DNA of 41,017 nt. Origin: WTJD01 sp964225175. Lineage in GTDB: Bacteria; Pseudomonadota; Gammaproteobacteria; Xanthomonadales; SZUA-36. The stretch covers positions 1 to 41,017 of the forward strand of contig CAXQNK010000078.1 in NCBI GenBank assembly GCA_964225175.1, given 5' to 3'. Of this stretch, positions 1 through 8,811 are shown piece by piece (positions within the stretch are counted from its first letter, which is position 1; each line of letters begins with the position of its first letter). The notes under the pieces are model-generated. The model worked only from the letters and a program-made list of their open reading frames with translations. It made no database searches and was not told the DNA's origin. The translations under genes were made by a program, and so were the position numbers.

Positions 1-479
1 TGGAGTTTTTCCAGTTCACGATGCAAGTGACGACTTCTCTCCTCCCTGAGCTCATCGAGCCTTGCTAATTGCGCCTAGGTCAGGTGGACCATGTCTGCAT
101 GAAATCTGGCGGCCGACATGCGGATCAGATCTGCTGTCAAAGCGCCCTGTCGATCTGCAACTTCCGATACCGCATCCGGATTGTATTCCTCCGCCGAGAT
201 CAGGTCATGCAGGGCGTCCCGGCCAACGCGCATGTCCTCCAGAAGTGTCTTGGCGTCTTTTCGCATTCCCGAGAACTCTCCCTTGATTGCGAGCTTTTGC
301 TCGTCGCTCAGGTCGAGGCGCCTGACTGCTCGCTGAAATTGCTCCACGGCCAGCATGGCAGGCGGGCGGTCGTGGCCTGATTTTTCACGCTCACGGTCAG
401 GTCCCTTGGCCATGGCCATAAGAGGCAGGGCGAGGCCAAGGCAGATCAGTGTCTTTGTAATCGATGTGGTACGTCTCAT
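1..479 (-). pseudogene. Spy/CpxP-family (LTxxQ) periplasmic protein, interrupted by in-frame TAG and cut by the left edge
   Basis: Seen: ATG at 479 preceded by GAGG 8 nt upstream, then a Sec signal peptide (hydrophobic stretch LICLGLALPLMAMA, likely cleavage after AMA) and a charged, helical mature part. The first family motif is present as LSDEQ. At 75-77 a TAG stop follows the residues LT. Reading on in the same frame gives AQLARLDELREERSRHLH and continues to position 1, so the second motif would be LT-x-A-Q with the stop in place of x (GAG to TAG is one change). Known: Spy/CpxP proteins are small periplasmic chaperones or sensors of envelope stress; CpxP also dampens CpxA. Inferred: a CpxP-like partner of the divergent cpxRA genes. 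The stop may be a real mutation, a sequencing or assembly error, or the protein may be truncated at 134 residues. The true C-terminus lies outside the window. Confidence 0.75.
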
Positions 480-581
480 TTGAATTTCCTCGTGTTAATT
501 TGTCGAAGCCACGGTCTTCGTGACTATGATGTCTTGCCCTTAATAAGACCTCATTGGGATGTCGCGATGTGTCAAGGAAGT

Positions 582-596
582 GTAAAAAAATGTAAA
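582..596. promoter_or_regulatory. CpxR box GTAAA-N5-GTAAA
   Basis: Two GTAAA half-sites (582-586 and 592-596) are separated by exactly five bases, an exact match to the known CpxR consensus GTAAA(N5)GTAAA. A degenerate half-site GTCAA lies at 571-575. The box is in the 178-bp gap between the divergent Spy/CpxP-like gene and cpxR. A possible -10 for cpxR (TAAAAT, 623-628) lies 26 nt downstream, putting the box just upstream of the -35 region. Autoregulation of cpxRA and activation of the cpxP-like gene are inferred. Confidence 0.8.
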
Positions 597-657
597 TGAT
601 CACCGCCGTGTCGCGGTTTGGCTAAAATCAGAATAACGAGTTAAAGGTTCCCGGGCC

Positions 658-1353
658 ATGTCAGAAACCATTTTGATTGCAGATGATGACGTCGAGCTGT
701 GCGAGCTGCTGGCAGAGTATCTCGGTCAGGAAGGTTTCGATGTTTGCCAAGCACATGATGGGACCGAAGCGCTGAAAAAAGCGGGTGAGACTTCCATCGA
801 TGCAGTGATACTGGATGTCATGATGCCAGAAATGAGCGGAATAGAGATCCTCAAGTCGCTGCGCCAGCACTCCGCTGTTCCCGTGATCATGCTGACGGCA
901 CGGTCTGAGGACCTGGATCGTATTCTGGGTCTGGAGCTCGGCGCCGATGACTATCTGCCTAAGCCGTGCAATCCTCGCGAACTGGTCGCCCGTATCCGGG
1001 CTGTTTTAAGGAGAGCAAAAGGGCAGGCGGGCCCCGGAAAGCTCATCGTCGCTGAACTGGAGCTTGACCCTGGGACACGGGAGGTTCATTGCGATGGGCG
1101 CTTGCTCGAACTGACCAGCACCGAGTTCAGCGTTCTCCAGGTCTTGCTCGAACAGCCCGGTGTTCCGGTTGACAAACGGGATCTGTACCGGGCTGCCCTG
1201 GGCAGAGAGCCTGTCCGGTTCGATCGAAGCATTGACATGCATGTGAGTAATCTGCGGCGTAAGTTGAATGCGCTGGATCAGGGTCGACACCGTATCGACA
1301 CGGTTCGTGGTGTCGGTTACCAATACTGTGTGCCGGCGCACCGACAAAATTGA
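658..1353 (+). CDS. cpxR: Two-component response regulator CpxR (OmpR family)
   Basis: A 231-residue protein with an N-terminal receiver domain (about 1-115) and a C-terminal OmpR-type winged helix (about 130-226). Visible receiver residues: acidic cluster DDD at 9-11, phospho-acceptor Asp53 (ILDVMMP), Thr80 and Lys102 (PKPCNPREL). The C-terminal part has the DNA-binding signature ending in RGVGYQY. The stop is followed 3 nt later by the cpxA start, so the two are co-transcribed. Naming as CpxR rather than another OmpR-type regulator rests on three points: receiver similarity (KPxNxRELVARIRA), a divergent Spy/CpxP-like gene, and an exact CpxR box in the shared upstream region. Role: activates envelope-stress genes when phosphorylated by CpxA. 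No strong Shine-Dalgarno is seen before the ATG (AAAGG lies about 12 nt upstream). Confidence 0.9.
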   Translation: MSETILIADDDVELCELLAEYLGQEGFDVCQAHDGTEALKKAGETSIDAVILDVMMPEMSGIEILKSLRQHSAVPVIMLTARSEDLDRILGLELGADDYLPKPCNPRELVARIRAVLRRAKGQAGPGKLIVAELELDPGTREVHCDGRLLELTSTEFSVLQVLLEQPGVPVDKRDLYRAALGREPVRFDRSIDMHVSNLRRKLNALDQGRHRIDTVRGVGYQYCVPAHRQN

Positions 1354-1356
1354 CCC

Positions 1357-2679
1357 ATGCCTAAAATTTTCTGGAAGCTGTTCTTGTCCCTGTGGTCCAG
1401 CATCATGCTGTTTGCGGTCGTCATGGCGTGGATCAGCACAAACCTCGTACCTCAGGAGCCGCCCGACGCCAGAGAACAGCGTCTGTCTGCCGAGGTGGAG
1501 CGCCTCCAGATGCACCTGGTCGATACCCTGCGCGAGGGAGACGAGCTGGCCGCTAAAACACTGTTGGCCAACCAACCGCGACATCTTCAGAGACATGTCT
1601 TGGTGATTTCCGATCGCAAAGAGCTTTTGGACCGAAAGCGAGCCCGGCAGTTGCTGGACCGCCGTGAGTTGCGTTATCGAGAGCTTGAGGTTGCCTCCGA
1701 AAATGGCAAAACCTACACCCTGTTGATCGTGCGTCCCGCCCCGCCCGCGGCACTGTTGCAGCCCGGTGTGCGCGGCATGCTGCTGCGATTGCTGATCGCT
1801 GGGGCGGTTAGTGCCATATTCAGCGCGATGCTTGCACACTACCTTTCCCGACCGCTGAGACAATTGGGGCTCGCCAGCCGCCGATTGGCCAGCGGTGATC
1901 TTGCCACGCGCGTTGAGGTGCCATTGAATGAGCGGAACGATGAGTTTGGTGAACTGGCCCGGGACCTCAACGAGATGGCCCGCAATCTGCATGGGTTGCA
2001 GGAAGCCAACCGTAACCTCCTCAGGGACGTCAGTCACGAGCTGCGCTCGCCCCTGGCCCGCATCCGCGTAGCCTTGGAATTGGCAAAGAGCAGGGATTCC
2101 GGTCAGGTTTCCGGAGAGCTCGAGCGTTTGGAACTTGAGAGTGATCGTTTGGAAAAACTGGTCGACGAAGTCCTCGATCTCTTGCGCACTTCATCTGGGC
2201 TCACACCCGTTCAACGTGAAAATTTTGATCTGTGTGGGCTGATTCAGGATGTCTGCAAGGTGGTGGCTTACGAAGTGCCGGAGGGAAGTCCGGGCTTACA
2301 AGTCCGGGCGAGTCCGCCGCTACCGATTTCCGCAGATCGGGAGCTGATGTGGAGGACAGTGGAGAATCTGCTGAGAAATGCATTGCACCATACCGATGAG
2401 CACCGTGGCATCGTCGTGACGGCTGCCTTGCAGAGTGACGGGCTGATACGCCTTGCAGTCGCCGATCGCGGGCCGGGTTTGCCCGTAGAGCAACTCGAGA
2501 GGGTTTTTGAGCCATTTTATCGAGCCCAGGAGGCCCGGGACCGGGCCTCGGGGGGACATGGTCTTGGGCTTGCCATCGCAGCAGCGGCGGTTCGGCGGCA
2601 CCAGGGACACATTCGCGCCCGCAATCGCGAAGACGGGGGGCTCGAGATTGAAATACTGATTCCAGGACAAGGCGCTTGA
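1357..2679 (+). CDS. cpxA: Envelope-stress sensor histidine kinase CpxA
   Basis: A 440-residue inner-membrane kinase (E. coli CpxA is 457). Order of parts: transmembrane helix about 8-28, periplasmic sensor about 29-138, second helix about 141-163, HAMP about 163-215, and HisKA with His227 in DVSHELRSPLARIR. The HATPase domain has an N box (ENLLRNALHHTDEH), a G1 box (DRGPGLP) and a G2 box (GHGLGLAIA). It senses misfolded envelope proteins and phosphorylates or dephosphorylates CpxR. It starts 3 nt after cpxR. It ends only 11 bp from the convergent epmA gene with no terminator between them, so the two transcripts probably overlap at their 3' ends. Confidence 0.88.
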   Translation: MPKIFWKLFLSLWSSIMLFAVVMAWISTNLVPQEPPDAREQRLSAEVERLQMHLVDTLREGDELAAKTLLANQPRHLQRHVLVISDRKELLDRKRARQLLDRRELRYRELEVASENGKTYTLLIVRPAPPAALLQPGVRGMLLRLLIAGAVSAIFSAMLAHYLSRPLRQLGLASRRLASGDLATRVEVPLNERNDEFGELARDLNEMARNLHGLQEANRNLLRDVSHELRSPLARIRVALELAKSRDSGQVSGELERLELESDRLEKLVDEVLDLLRTSSGLTPVQRENFDLCGLIQDVCKVVAYEVPEGSPGLQVRASPPLPISADRELMWRTVENLLRNALHHTDEHRGIVVTAALQSDGLIRLAVADRGPGLPVEQLERVFEPFYRAQEARDRASGGHGLGLAIAAAAVRRHQGHIRARNREDGGLEIEILIPGQGA

Positions 2680-2690
2680 AGCCGCCCGAT

Positions 2691-3650
2691 TCAGGCCCGT
2701 TCCGATGAAAAAGAAAGCACTCGATCGATGTGAGTTTCTCCGCATCGAAGCATCAGCAAGCGATCGAGGCCAAGCGCAACTCCCGAGCAGGCAGGCAGTC
2801 CCTGGTCCATTGCTTCCAGGAGCCAGATATCGCAGGGCACCTTAGCCTGGTTCGCTTTGGCCCTTTGCGCATTTTCCTGCTCAAAACGCAGTCGTAATTC
2901 ATCTGCATCGGTTAACTCCTGGTATCCATTAGCAATCTCGACGGGGCCGACGAAAAGCTCGAACCGCTCAGCGACTACCGGGTCCTCCCGACGCAGCCGG
3001 GCCAGTGCCGCCTGGCCTTCCGGAAAGTCGTACACAAAAGTCAGCGTATCCTCTGGCAGTTGGGGTTGAATCATCATACCCAGCAAGAGGTCGAGACAGG
3101 CCTGGCGCTCCATTCCGGGTGTGCCCGGCCCAAGGTCGGAGAGGCTGGTGTTCAGCTGCTCCTGGCTGACCTTGAACGGGTCCAAATCAACGTAGCGCTC
3201 GAATATCTCGCGATACGTGAGATGTTGGACTGTCAGTGGCCCCCGATCGAGGCACAGGTGCACCAGCTGCGAGACCTCTTCCATCAGCTCATGATAGGTC
3301 CAGTCCTGGCGATACCATTCGAGCAGCGTGAATTCACGGTTGTGGATTCGACCGCTTTCGTCTCCTCTGAATACACGACCCAGTTCGTAAATATCTCCAC
3401 AGCCTGCGGCGAGTATCCGTTTCATGGCATATTCGGGCGAGGTCCTGAGGAAGGTTCTCTGGCCTTCGGTTTCCCATTGCAACAAGCCCGGATCACAATT
3501 GCCATAACGCGAAAGGATCGGGGTTTCCACCTCCATCAGGCCGCGTTCAGAGAAAAATTGGCGGACTTGCTTGAGCAATGCGTCACGTGCTCTCAGTGTC
3601 TCGAGCCGTGCGCCCGGGCGCCAAGTTAAATTGAATTCAGAGGAGTTCAT
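2691..3650 (-). CDS. epmA: EF-P beta-lysine ligase EpmA (PoxA/GenX/YjeA)
   Basis: A 319-residue protein (E. coli EpmA about 325) that looks like the catalytic core of class II lysyl-tRNA synthetase without the N-terminal anticodon-binding domain. Seen: class II motif 2 FRGDESGRIHNREFTLLEW, the preceding TSPEYAMKRILAAG, and C-terminal motif 3 GVALGLDRLLML. Known role: activates (R)-beta-lysine and ligates it to a conserved lysine of elongation factor P, relieving stalling at polyproline. The partner genes epmB and efp are not in the window. Its start overlaps the end of ppx by 14 nt, so it is the last gene of the ppk1-ppx-epmA run. A bona fide LysS is excluded by the missing N-terminal OB fold. 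Confidence 0.93.
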   Translation of the reverse strand: MNSSEFNLTWRPGARLETLRARDALLKQVRQFFSERGLMEVETPILSRYGNCDPGLLQWETEGQRTFLRTSPEYAMKRILAAGCGDIYELGRVFRGDESGRIHNREFTLLEWYRQDWTYHELMEEVSQLVHLCLDRGPLTVQHLTYREIFERYVDLDPFKVSQEQLNTSLSDLGPGTPGMERQACLDLLLGMMIQPQLPEDTLTFVYDFPEGQAALARLRREDPVVAERFELFVGPVEIANGYQELTDADELRLRFEQENAQRAKANQAKVPCDIWLLEAMDQGLPACSGVALGLDRLLMLRCGETHIDRVLSFSSERA

Positions 3651-5172
3651 CGTTCCGCACCGGATGTAATTCCAGTTTCAGGTCAATTGCGGCCAGCAAG
3701 TCGAGCTCTTGCTCCAGTCCGGCCTGCGTCAGCGGGTGACCTTGCAACCAAGGTTCCGGGAAGCTCGCCCTGGCCGTGTTGCCCTCGAGTTCCAGTTGAA
3801 AATTGGGAATGATTGTATCCTCCCGGGTGCGGCAGAGAATCCAGCCCAGGCGTAAACAGAGCAGTAACGCCATCAAGGCCGGATGCAGGCGTGACGGGAG
3901 TGCGCTGGCAAAATCCTGCGGAATCGCCCGGCGGTGATGTCGCACCAGAGCGGCCAGAAACATCTGTTCTTCACGGGAAAAGCCGGCCATGTCAGATTCG
4001 GCAATCAGATAAGCGGAATGACGCTGGTACTGACTGTGACAGATGGCGAGGCCTGTCTCGTGCAAGTCCGCGGCCCACTCAAGGAATTCTCTGTGGGCGT
4101 TTTTCAATTCAGCGGCAGACTCAATCTGACGGAATGCTTTGAGGGCGGTTTCGCGTACGCGATTGGCCTGGGCCAAGTCGACATCGAACCGCAACATAAA
4201 TGCCTTCACGGTTTTGGCGCGAGGATCACGGTGCTCAAGCCGGCCGAGAAGATCGTGCAGCACACCCTCGCGCAAAGCAAAGGGAGAGACCTCCATACGT
4301 GTGATCGAGAGGGCCTCAAAGCAGGCGCGGAGTATCGCAACGCCACCCGCGATGACCTGCCGTCGCCGCTCACTCAGGCCCTGCAGATCGATGTTCTGAA
4401 CACGCTGGGCCTCGATGAGCTGCTGTTGCAATTTGTCGAGCGCCACGGGCGTGATGTTTTTTTCGCTCCAAGCCGCATTCTGGCAAATTCTGGCCACTGC
4501 CCTGATGGTGCCAGAGGAGCCAATCACCTTGTCCCAGCCGAACTGGATGTATCGGGTGCGCAGCTCCTGGAGTTCCTCGCTAACCGCCAGTTCGGCACGC
4601 CGCCAGCATGCTTCACGCAGGTCGCCATTCGGAAAATATCGCTGACTGACGCTGACGCATCCGAATTGAAGGCTTTCCAGTAATTGCGCAGAGGTCCCGC
4701 TGCCGGCCGCGATTTCCGTGCTTCCGCCTCCGATATCGATAGTCAGGCGTCTCCTGTCAGAGCCCGCGACCCCTTGGGAGATGCCGAGATAGATCAGCCT
4801 GGCCTCTTCGCGACCGGCGATGATCTCTATAGGGCAGCCGAGTGCGGTCTCCGCGACCACCAAAAAGGCGTTGGCGTGTTGCATGCGTCGCAGGGTTTGG
4901 GTGCCCACTGCCCGGATGTTTGACTCGGGGATGCCACGAAGACGTTGCCCGAATCGTGCCAGGCATTCTAATGCGCGATCGCGGGTCGAGTGGTCCAGTT
5001 GACCCTGATCATCCAGGCCCGCACCGAGTTGAACCATGTCCCGAATGCGGTCCAGAACTCGGAGCTCACGATGTTGGCGCCTCGCAACCAGGAGATGGAA
5101 GCTGTTGCTGCCCAGGTCAACCGCAGCATAGGTCGGCTGATCCTGTTCAGGGGGCTTGCCAAGATTATTCAT
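3637..5172 (-). CDS. ppx: Exopolyphosphatase (Ppx/GppA family)
   Basis: A 511-residue protein of the actin-like ASKHA ATPase fold. Seen: phosphate-1 motif DLGSNSFHLLV near residue 20, phosphate-2 motif TIDIGGGSTEIA near residue 145, and a C-terminal HD-like helical domain with LHETGLAICHSQYQRHSAY. Known role: releases phosphate processively from the ends of polyphosphate; GppA-type members also hydrolyse pppGpp. Lying 33 bp downstream of ppk1 on the same strand favours the exopolyphosphatase assignment. It overlaps epmA by 14 nt at its 3' end. The length fits Ppx of gammaproteobacteria (about 500-513). Confidence 0.92.
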   Translation of the reverse strand: MNNLGKPPEQDQPTYAAVDLGSNSFHLLVARRQHRELRVLDRIRDMVQLGAGLDDQGQLDHSTRDRALECLARFGQRLRGIPESNIRAVGTQTLRRMQHANAFLVVAETALGCPIEIIAGREEARLIYLGISQGVAGSDRRRLTIDIGGGSTEIAAGSGTSAQLLESLQFGCVSVSQRYFPNGDLREACWRRAELAVSEELQELRTRYIQFGWDKVIGSSGTIRAVARICQNAAWSEKNITPVALDKLQQQLIEAQRVQNIDLQGLSERRRQVIAGGVAILRACFEALSITRMEVSPFALREGVLHDLLGRLEHRDPRAKTVKAFMLRFDVDLAQANRVRETALKAFRQIESAAELKNAHREFLEWAADLHETGLAICHSQYQRHSAYLIAESDMAGFSREEQMFLAALVRHHRRAIPQDFASALPSRLHPALMALLLCLRLGWILCRTREDTIIPNFQLELEGNTARASFPEPWLQGHPLTQAGLEQELDLLAAIDLKLELHPVRNDELL

Positions 5173-5205
5173 GAGACAGTCGGGCTGGATTTTGCCGCTT
5201 TCGCG

Positions 5206-7362
5206 TCAGGCGCGGTGTTTTTTCATGAGTAATTTCTGTGGATGTGACATCTTGCCCTTGGCCAGATCGCCTGTAAAAAGGTAACTGCCATCGGCTTGCA
5301 TATCCCAGGCCAGGGTCTTTTTGTGCCAGGTGCTTTCAATGGTTTCCTCGTAGACTCGTTTTGCGGCCCGGGGGTCGAGTATTGGAAATGCCACCTCCAC
5401 CCGTTGCGCGAGATTGCGCTCCATCCAGTCTGCGCTGGAGCACCAGACCTCGCGATGCCCGTTGTTTTCAAAAGCATAGACCCTTGAGTGCTCGAGGAAT
5501 CTGCCCAGTATGGAGCGTACCTCGATATTTTCGGAGATTCCGGGAATGCCGGGCCGCAGGCAGCACATACCGCGAACGCACAGTCGAACGGTCACGCCCG
5601 CCTGGGATGCCGCGTACAGGCGTCTGATGAGTTTCGGTTCAGTCAGTGCATTAATTTTTGCATCGATTGCGGCCGGTAAGCCGTTACGAGCATTTTCCGT
5701 TTCACGCTTGATGCGCTTGATGAGAGCGTCATGGAGTGTGAAGGGAGAATGGAGCAGGTGAGTCATCTTCAGCACCTTGCCGAGCCCTGACAGCTGCTGG
5801 AACACACGATGAACATCTTCGCCAATTTCAGAATTTGCCGTCATCAGGCCAAAGTCGGTATACAAGCCGGCGGTTCCGGCATGATAGTTTCCAGTGCCCA
5901 GGTGAATGTATCGCCGAATACCCCGCGGCTCGCGTCGAACAATCATCAGCATCTTGGCATGTGCTTTGTGACCGACGATGCCGTAGACCACCTGCACGCC
6001 GGCTTCCTGCAAGCGAGCAGCCAGACGGATATTGGCTTCTTCATCGAAACGTGCCCGCAGTTCGATGACGGCCATGACATCCTTGCCGAGTTGCGCTGCC
6101 TCCACCAACAGGTTGACGATCTGCGAATTGATGCCGGTCCGATACAAGGTTTGTTTGATGGCCAACACGTTTGGATCCGTGCTGGCCTGTCTGAGCAGTT
6201 CCAGTACCGGGGTAAAGCCCTGGTAAGGGTGATGCAGCAGCACATCGCGGCGCCTGATGATGTTGAACATGTTCGGGTGGCCGCTCAATTCGGAAGGCAG
6301 GCCCGGGTTGTACACCGGATACTTGAGGTCTGGCCTGTCGATTTGATCAATTGCCTCCAACAATCTTGACATGTTGACCGCGCCGTCGCACTCATAGACC
6401 TCATCATTGGTCAGCTCAAAGCGATGCATCAGGAATTTGACGACGGACTCCGGGCAACTGGGTCGAACCTCAAGGCGAACAGCTTTGGCAAACCCGCGTT
6501 CTGCGAGTTCTCCCCTCAGCGCATTGGCAAGGTCCTCGATTTCTTCCTCATCCACGAGCAATTCGGAGTCTCGGGTGACTCTAAACTGGTGGCTGTCGAC
6601 AATTTCCATCCCGGGAAACAACTCAGCCATGAAGTGCTGAAGGATGGAGGAGAGAAATACAAAGTCATTGGGTCCCCTGGTGTAGCTGCTGGGAATTCGA
6701 ATCAGTCGGGGCAATGAGCGGGGTGCCCTGACCAGTGCCATTGAGCCCTCCCGACCGAAGGCGTCCTTGCCGCGCAATTCGACGGCAAAATTCAGGCTCT
6801 TGGTTAGCAGCCTCGGAAAGGGGTGTACCGGGTCGAGGCCCAGTGGGCTCAAAACGGGAAGCAGTTCTCGTTTAAAGTGCTCATACAGCCATTTCTTTTG
6901 GCGGTTAGACCACTCCCGCGTGTCCAGGAAACGGATATTTTCCGCTTCGAGCGCAGGTTTTAGTTCATGGCGAAAAATCCGGTATTGCCGGTCCACGAGG
7001 CTGACGCACTCATCCCTGATCCGAATCAGCGTTTCCCTCGGGCTCATGCCATCGGGCCCGGGCGTGGCTGCATCATGCAATATACGCTGGCGAAGTGCGG
7101 CCACCCGAACTTCGAAGAATTCATCGAGCAACAATCTCGAGATGCAGACAAACCGCAGTCGTTCCAGGAGTGGAAGTTCCGGATTTCCAGCCTGCGCGAG
7201 CACCCGGTCATTGAACCTTAAAAGGCTCAATTCAGGATTGACGTACAGTCTTTCGTCGCGAAGATTCGCGGGAGGTTGGTCACTCAGATCTTTCAGTAGA
7301 TGCTGGTTGACCGGCAATGAAACGACGCTCGCGTTCATGGCTTCACAGTATAGTGACTCCAT
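5206..7362 (-). CDS. ppk1: Polyphosphate kinase Ppk1
   Basis: A 718-residue protein with the four-domain PPK1 layout. The autophosphorylated histidine is in KAHAKM (His468; equivalent to E. coli His435). The second catalytic histidine is in FLEHSRVYAFEN (His625; E. coli His592), followed by SSADWMERN. It makes polyphosphate reversibly from ATP at the membrane. Two starts are possible: ATG 7362, or ATG 7338 (residue 9); neither has a clear Shine-Dalgarno. A weak sigma70-like element (GTGAAA, 17 nt, TATACT) overlaps the first start; if used, it would favour ATG 7338. The gap to the porin upstream is 62 bp and holds a bulged 7-bp hairpin (7386-7405) without a T-run, so read-through from the Pho-controlled porin promoter is plausible. 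Confidence 0.95.
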   Translation of the reverse strand: MESLYCEAMNASVVSLPVNQHLLKDLSDQPPANLRDERLYVNPELSLLRFNDRVLAQAGNPELPLLERLRFVCISRLLLDEFFEVRVAALRQRILHDAATPGPDGMSPRETLIRIRDECVSLVDRQYRIFRHELKPALEAENIRFLDTREWSNRQKKWLYEHFKRELLPVLSPLGLDPVHPFPRLLTKSLNFAVELRGKDAFGREGSMALVRAPRSLPRLIRIPSSYTRGPNDFVFLSSILQHFMAELFPGMEIVDSHQFRVTRDSELLVDEEEIEDLANALRGELAERGFAKAVRLEVRPSCPESVVKFLMHRFELTNDEVYECDGAVNMSRLLEAIDQIDRPDLKYPVYNPGLPSELSGHPNMFNIIRRRDVLLHHPYQGFTPVLELLRQASTDPNVLAIKQTLYRTGINSQIVNLLVEAAQLGKDVMAVIELRARFDEEANIRLAARLQEAGVQVVYGIVGHKAHAKMLMIVRREPRGIRRYIHLGTGNYHAGTAGLYTDFGLMTANSEIGEDVHRVFQQLSGLGKVLKMTHLLHSPFTLHDALIKRIKRETENARNGLPAAIDAKINALTEPKLIRRLYAASQAGVTVRLCVRGMCCLRPGIPGISENIEVRSILGRFLEHSRVYAFENNGHREVWCSSADWMERNLAQRVEVAFPILDPRAAKRVYEETIESTWHKKTLAWDMQADGSYLFTGDLAKGKMSHPQKLLMKKHRA

Positions 7363-7424
7363 GCTTTGTTTTCACCGGCGACACAGCGCTCCCGCTCTGG
7401 GGCGCCGGGTGCGCATGTCGAGGT

Positions 7425-8699
7425 TCAGTATTTGAAATTCAGGTCAAGCTGCATGCGATCAAAGTCGCGCTCGTCGCCGTCACTGATGAATCGGGTGTTG
7501 ATGAAGTAGGTGAAGTTGGCGGTCCAGTTTTTCTGAATGACGTAAGCGCCTTTGAGAATGTGGCCTTTCGCATCCGTGCCGCCGCCGCCGAAATCAGAGT
7601 CGTTCAGCAGGCCAAAGACCGCGTCGGCCTCGATGTCCTGATAGACGTAGCCGAACTGCCATTGTCCTCTTTGCTTGGTGCTGCCGTACTTGGCACCAAC
7701 TGCGTAAGCTGTGTCAAAAACGGGCGCATCCTGATTGTGTGCATAATCTAGAAACAGGCTGAAAGGTCGGTCGGCCAGATCAAAGGCCAGCTCAGCAAAA
7801 ACCTCGATTACTTGGTAGTCATAGAGGTAGGTGTTGGTCAGCGGGTCGTAACTGTTGCCGAAGAAATCATCATCATCACCGAAAAACGAACCTTTGCCCC
7901 GGGTATCGACCTCGAAATAAGATCCGCCGATCGTCAGGTCGGCGCTTTCGAAGGCGTGGATAAATCCACCTTGCAGGCCATATGAAAACTCCGAATTAAT
8001 TTTTTTGTTGTCGCTCTCCAGCCAGGTGCCGAGCGCGGTCAGGAAAAATTGGTCATTGTCCCAGCCCACTGCTATGCCCTCAGGGCGCCAGTCTCCGTCC
8101 CAAATCAGCCCGTTTTTTCCAGGCCTATACAGGGGATTCTTGTATTTCCCGCCCACCACGTGGATATTCTCAAGGGCTTCCCAGTCGAAGTACGCCATGT
8201 CAAGGTTGATGTCCTTAGTGGTACCGCCCCCACCCAGTGTCTGATTGGAGGACACCGGGTCGTCGCTGCCGCTGGCAAAACCCAGACCGACTTGAAGATC
8301 ATCGTTGATTTGAGCGGTAACGGAAGCCCTGGCCCTGATCCGGTCACGGCGGCGATCGCTTTCGCCCTGTTGTTCTATTGTTTCGTGACGGAAGCGGAAG
8401 TCACCTGCGAGCCTTACGCGTTCCGCCCATGAGGATTGATCGGCGCGTGCTTCGAGCGCCTCTTCTCCACGCTCGAGTTCGGCTACGGCGTCCACGGCAC
8501 CTTCAATAGAGGCCTCGAGCCGGAGATTTTCCTCTTTGAGCGCCCGGTTGTCTTCTTCAAGGGCATCCAGTCGATCACTGAGTGCCATCAGTTGTTGCCT
8601 CAATATGCTGATTTCATTGTCCGTCGTAGCGGCATTAGCGAACATTGGGCTCAATGACAGTATCGCGGTGACGGTGATCACCGGGGTGCGTTTTCTCAT
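7425..8699 (-). CDS. Putative porin (coiled-coil N-terminus plus beta-barrel)
   Basis: About 424 residues. ATG at 8699 is chosen because AGGA lies 8-9 nt upstream and a signal peptide follows (MRKRTPVITVTAILSLSP, cleavage near ANA). A TTG 21 nt further upstream is in frame but lacks these. After the signal comes a heptad-rich coiled coil (about residues 20-80, many L and E), then alternating beta-strand sequence ending in Phe-Lys-Tyr, with landmarks GDFRFRHE, RIRARASV, DDPVSSNQTLGGGG and YFDWEAL. This pattern matches the 'putative porin' family (Pfam Porin_5 as I recall it). Inferred role: outer-membrane uptake of phosphate or other anions under phosphate limitation. This rests on the two Pho boxes upstream and the neighbours pstS, phoBR and ppk1. 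Substrate specificity cannot be read from the sequence. Confidence 0.85.
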   Translation of the reverse strand: MRKRTPVITVTAILSLSPMFANAATTDNEISILRQQLMALSDRLDALEEDNRALKEENLRLEASIEGAVDAVAELERGEEALEARADQSSWAERVRLAGDFRFRHETIEQQGESDRRRDRIRARASVTAQINDDLQVGLGFASGSDDPVSSNQTLGGGGTTKDINLDMAYFDWEALENIHVVGGKYKNPLYRPGKNGLIWDGDWRPEGIAVGWDNDQFFLTALGTWLESDNKKINSEFSYGLQGGFIHAFESADLTIGGSYFEVDTRGKGSFFGDDDDFFGNSYDPLTNTYLYDYQVIEVFAELAFDLADRPFSLFLDYAHNQDAPVFDTAYAVGAKYGSTKQRGQWQFGYVYQDIEADAVFGLLNDSDFGGGGTDAKGHILKGAYVIQKNWTANFTYFINTRFISDGDERDFDRMQLDLNFKY

Positions 8700-8746
8700 C
8701 GCATCGATTCCTGGCCCCAAGAGGGCGCTTGATTGAAGTTTTAGAG

Positions 8747-8811
8747 ATTCTATTTGGGGTTTATTACAGATAGATGACGGTTTCTTGGGGTTTATTACAG
8801 ATAGATGACGG
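8747..8811 (-). promoter_or_regulatory. PhoB-dependent promoter of the porin gene with two Pho boxes
   Basis: On the minus strand the 18-mer CCGTCATCTATCTGTAAT (two CTGTCAT-like 7-mers separated by 4 nt) occurs twice, at 8794-8811 and 8763-8780. The known Pho box is CTGTCAT-N4-CTGTCAT. Ten nt downstream of the proximal box is TAGAAT (8747-8752), a 5/6 match to a -10. This is the spacing expected when PhoB replaces the -35 element. The predicted transcript start near 8740 leaves a leader of about 40 nt before ATG 8699. Confidence 0.8.

Noticed and set aside
1006..2037. Long minus-strand ORF opposite cpxR-cpxA
   Set aside because: It spans two well-supported genes on the other strand and shows low-complexity, Gln/His-rich antisense sequence.
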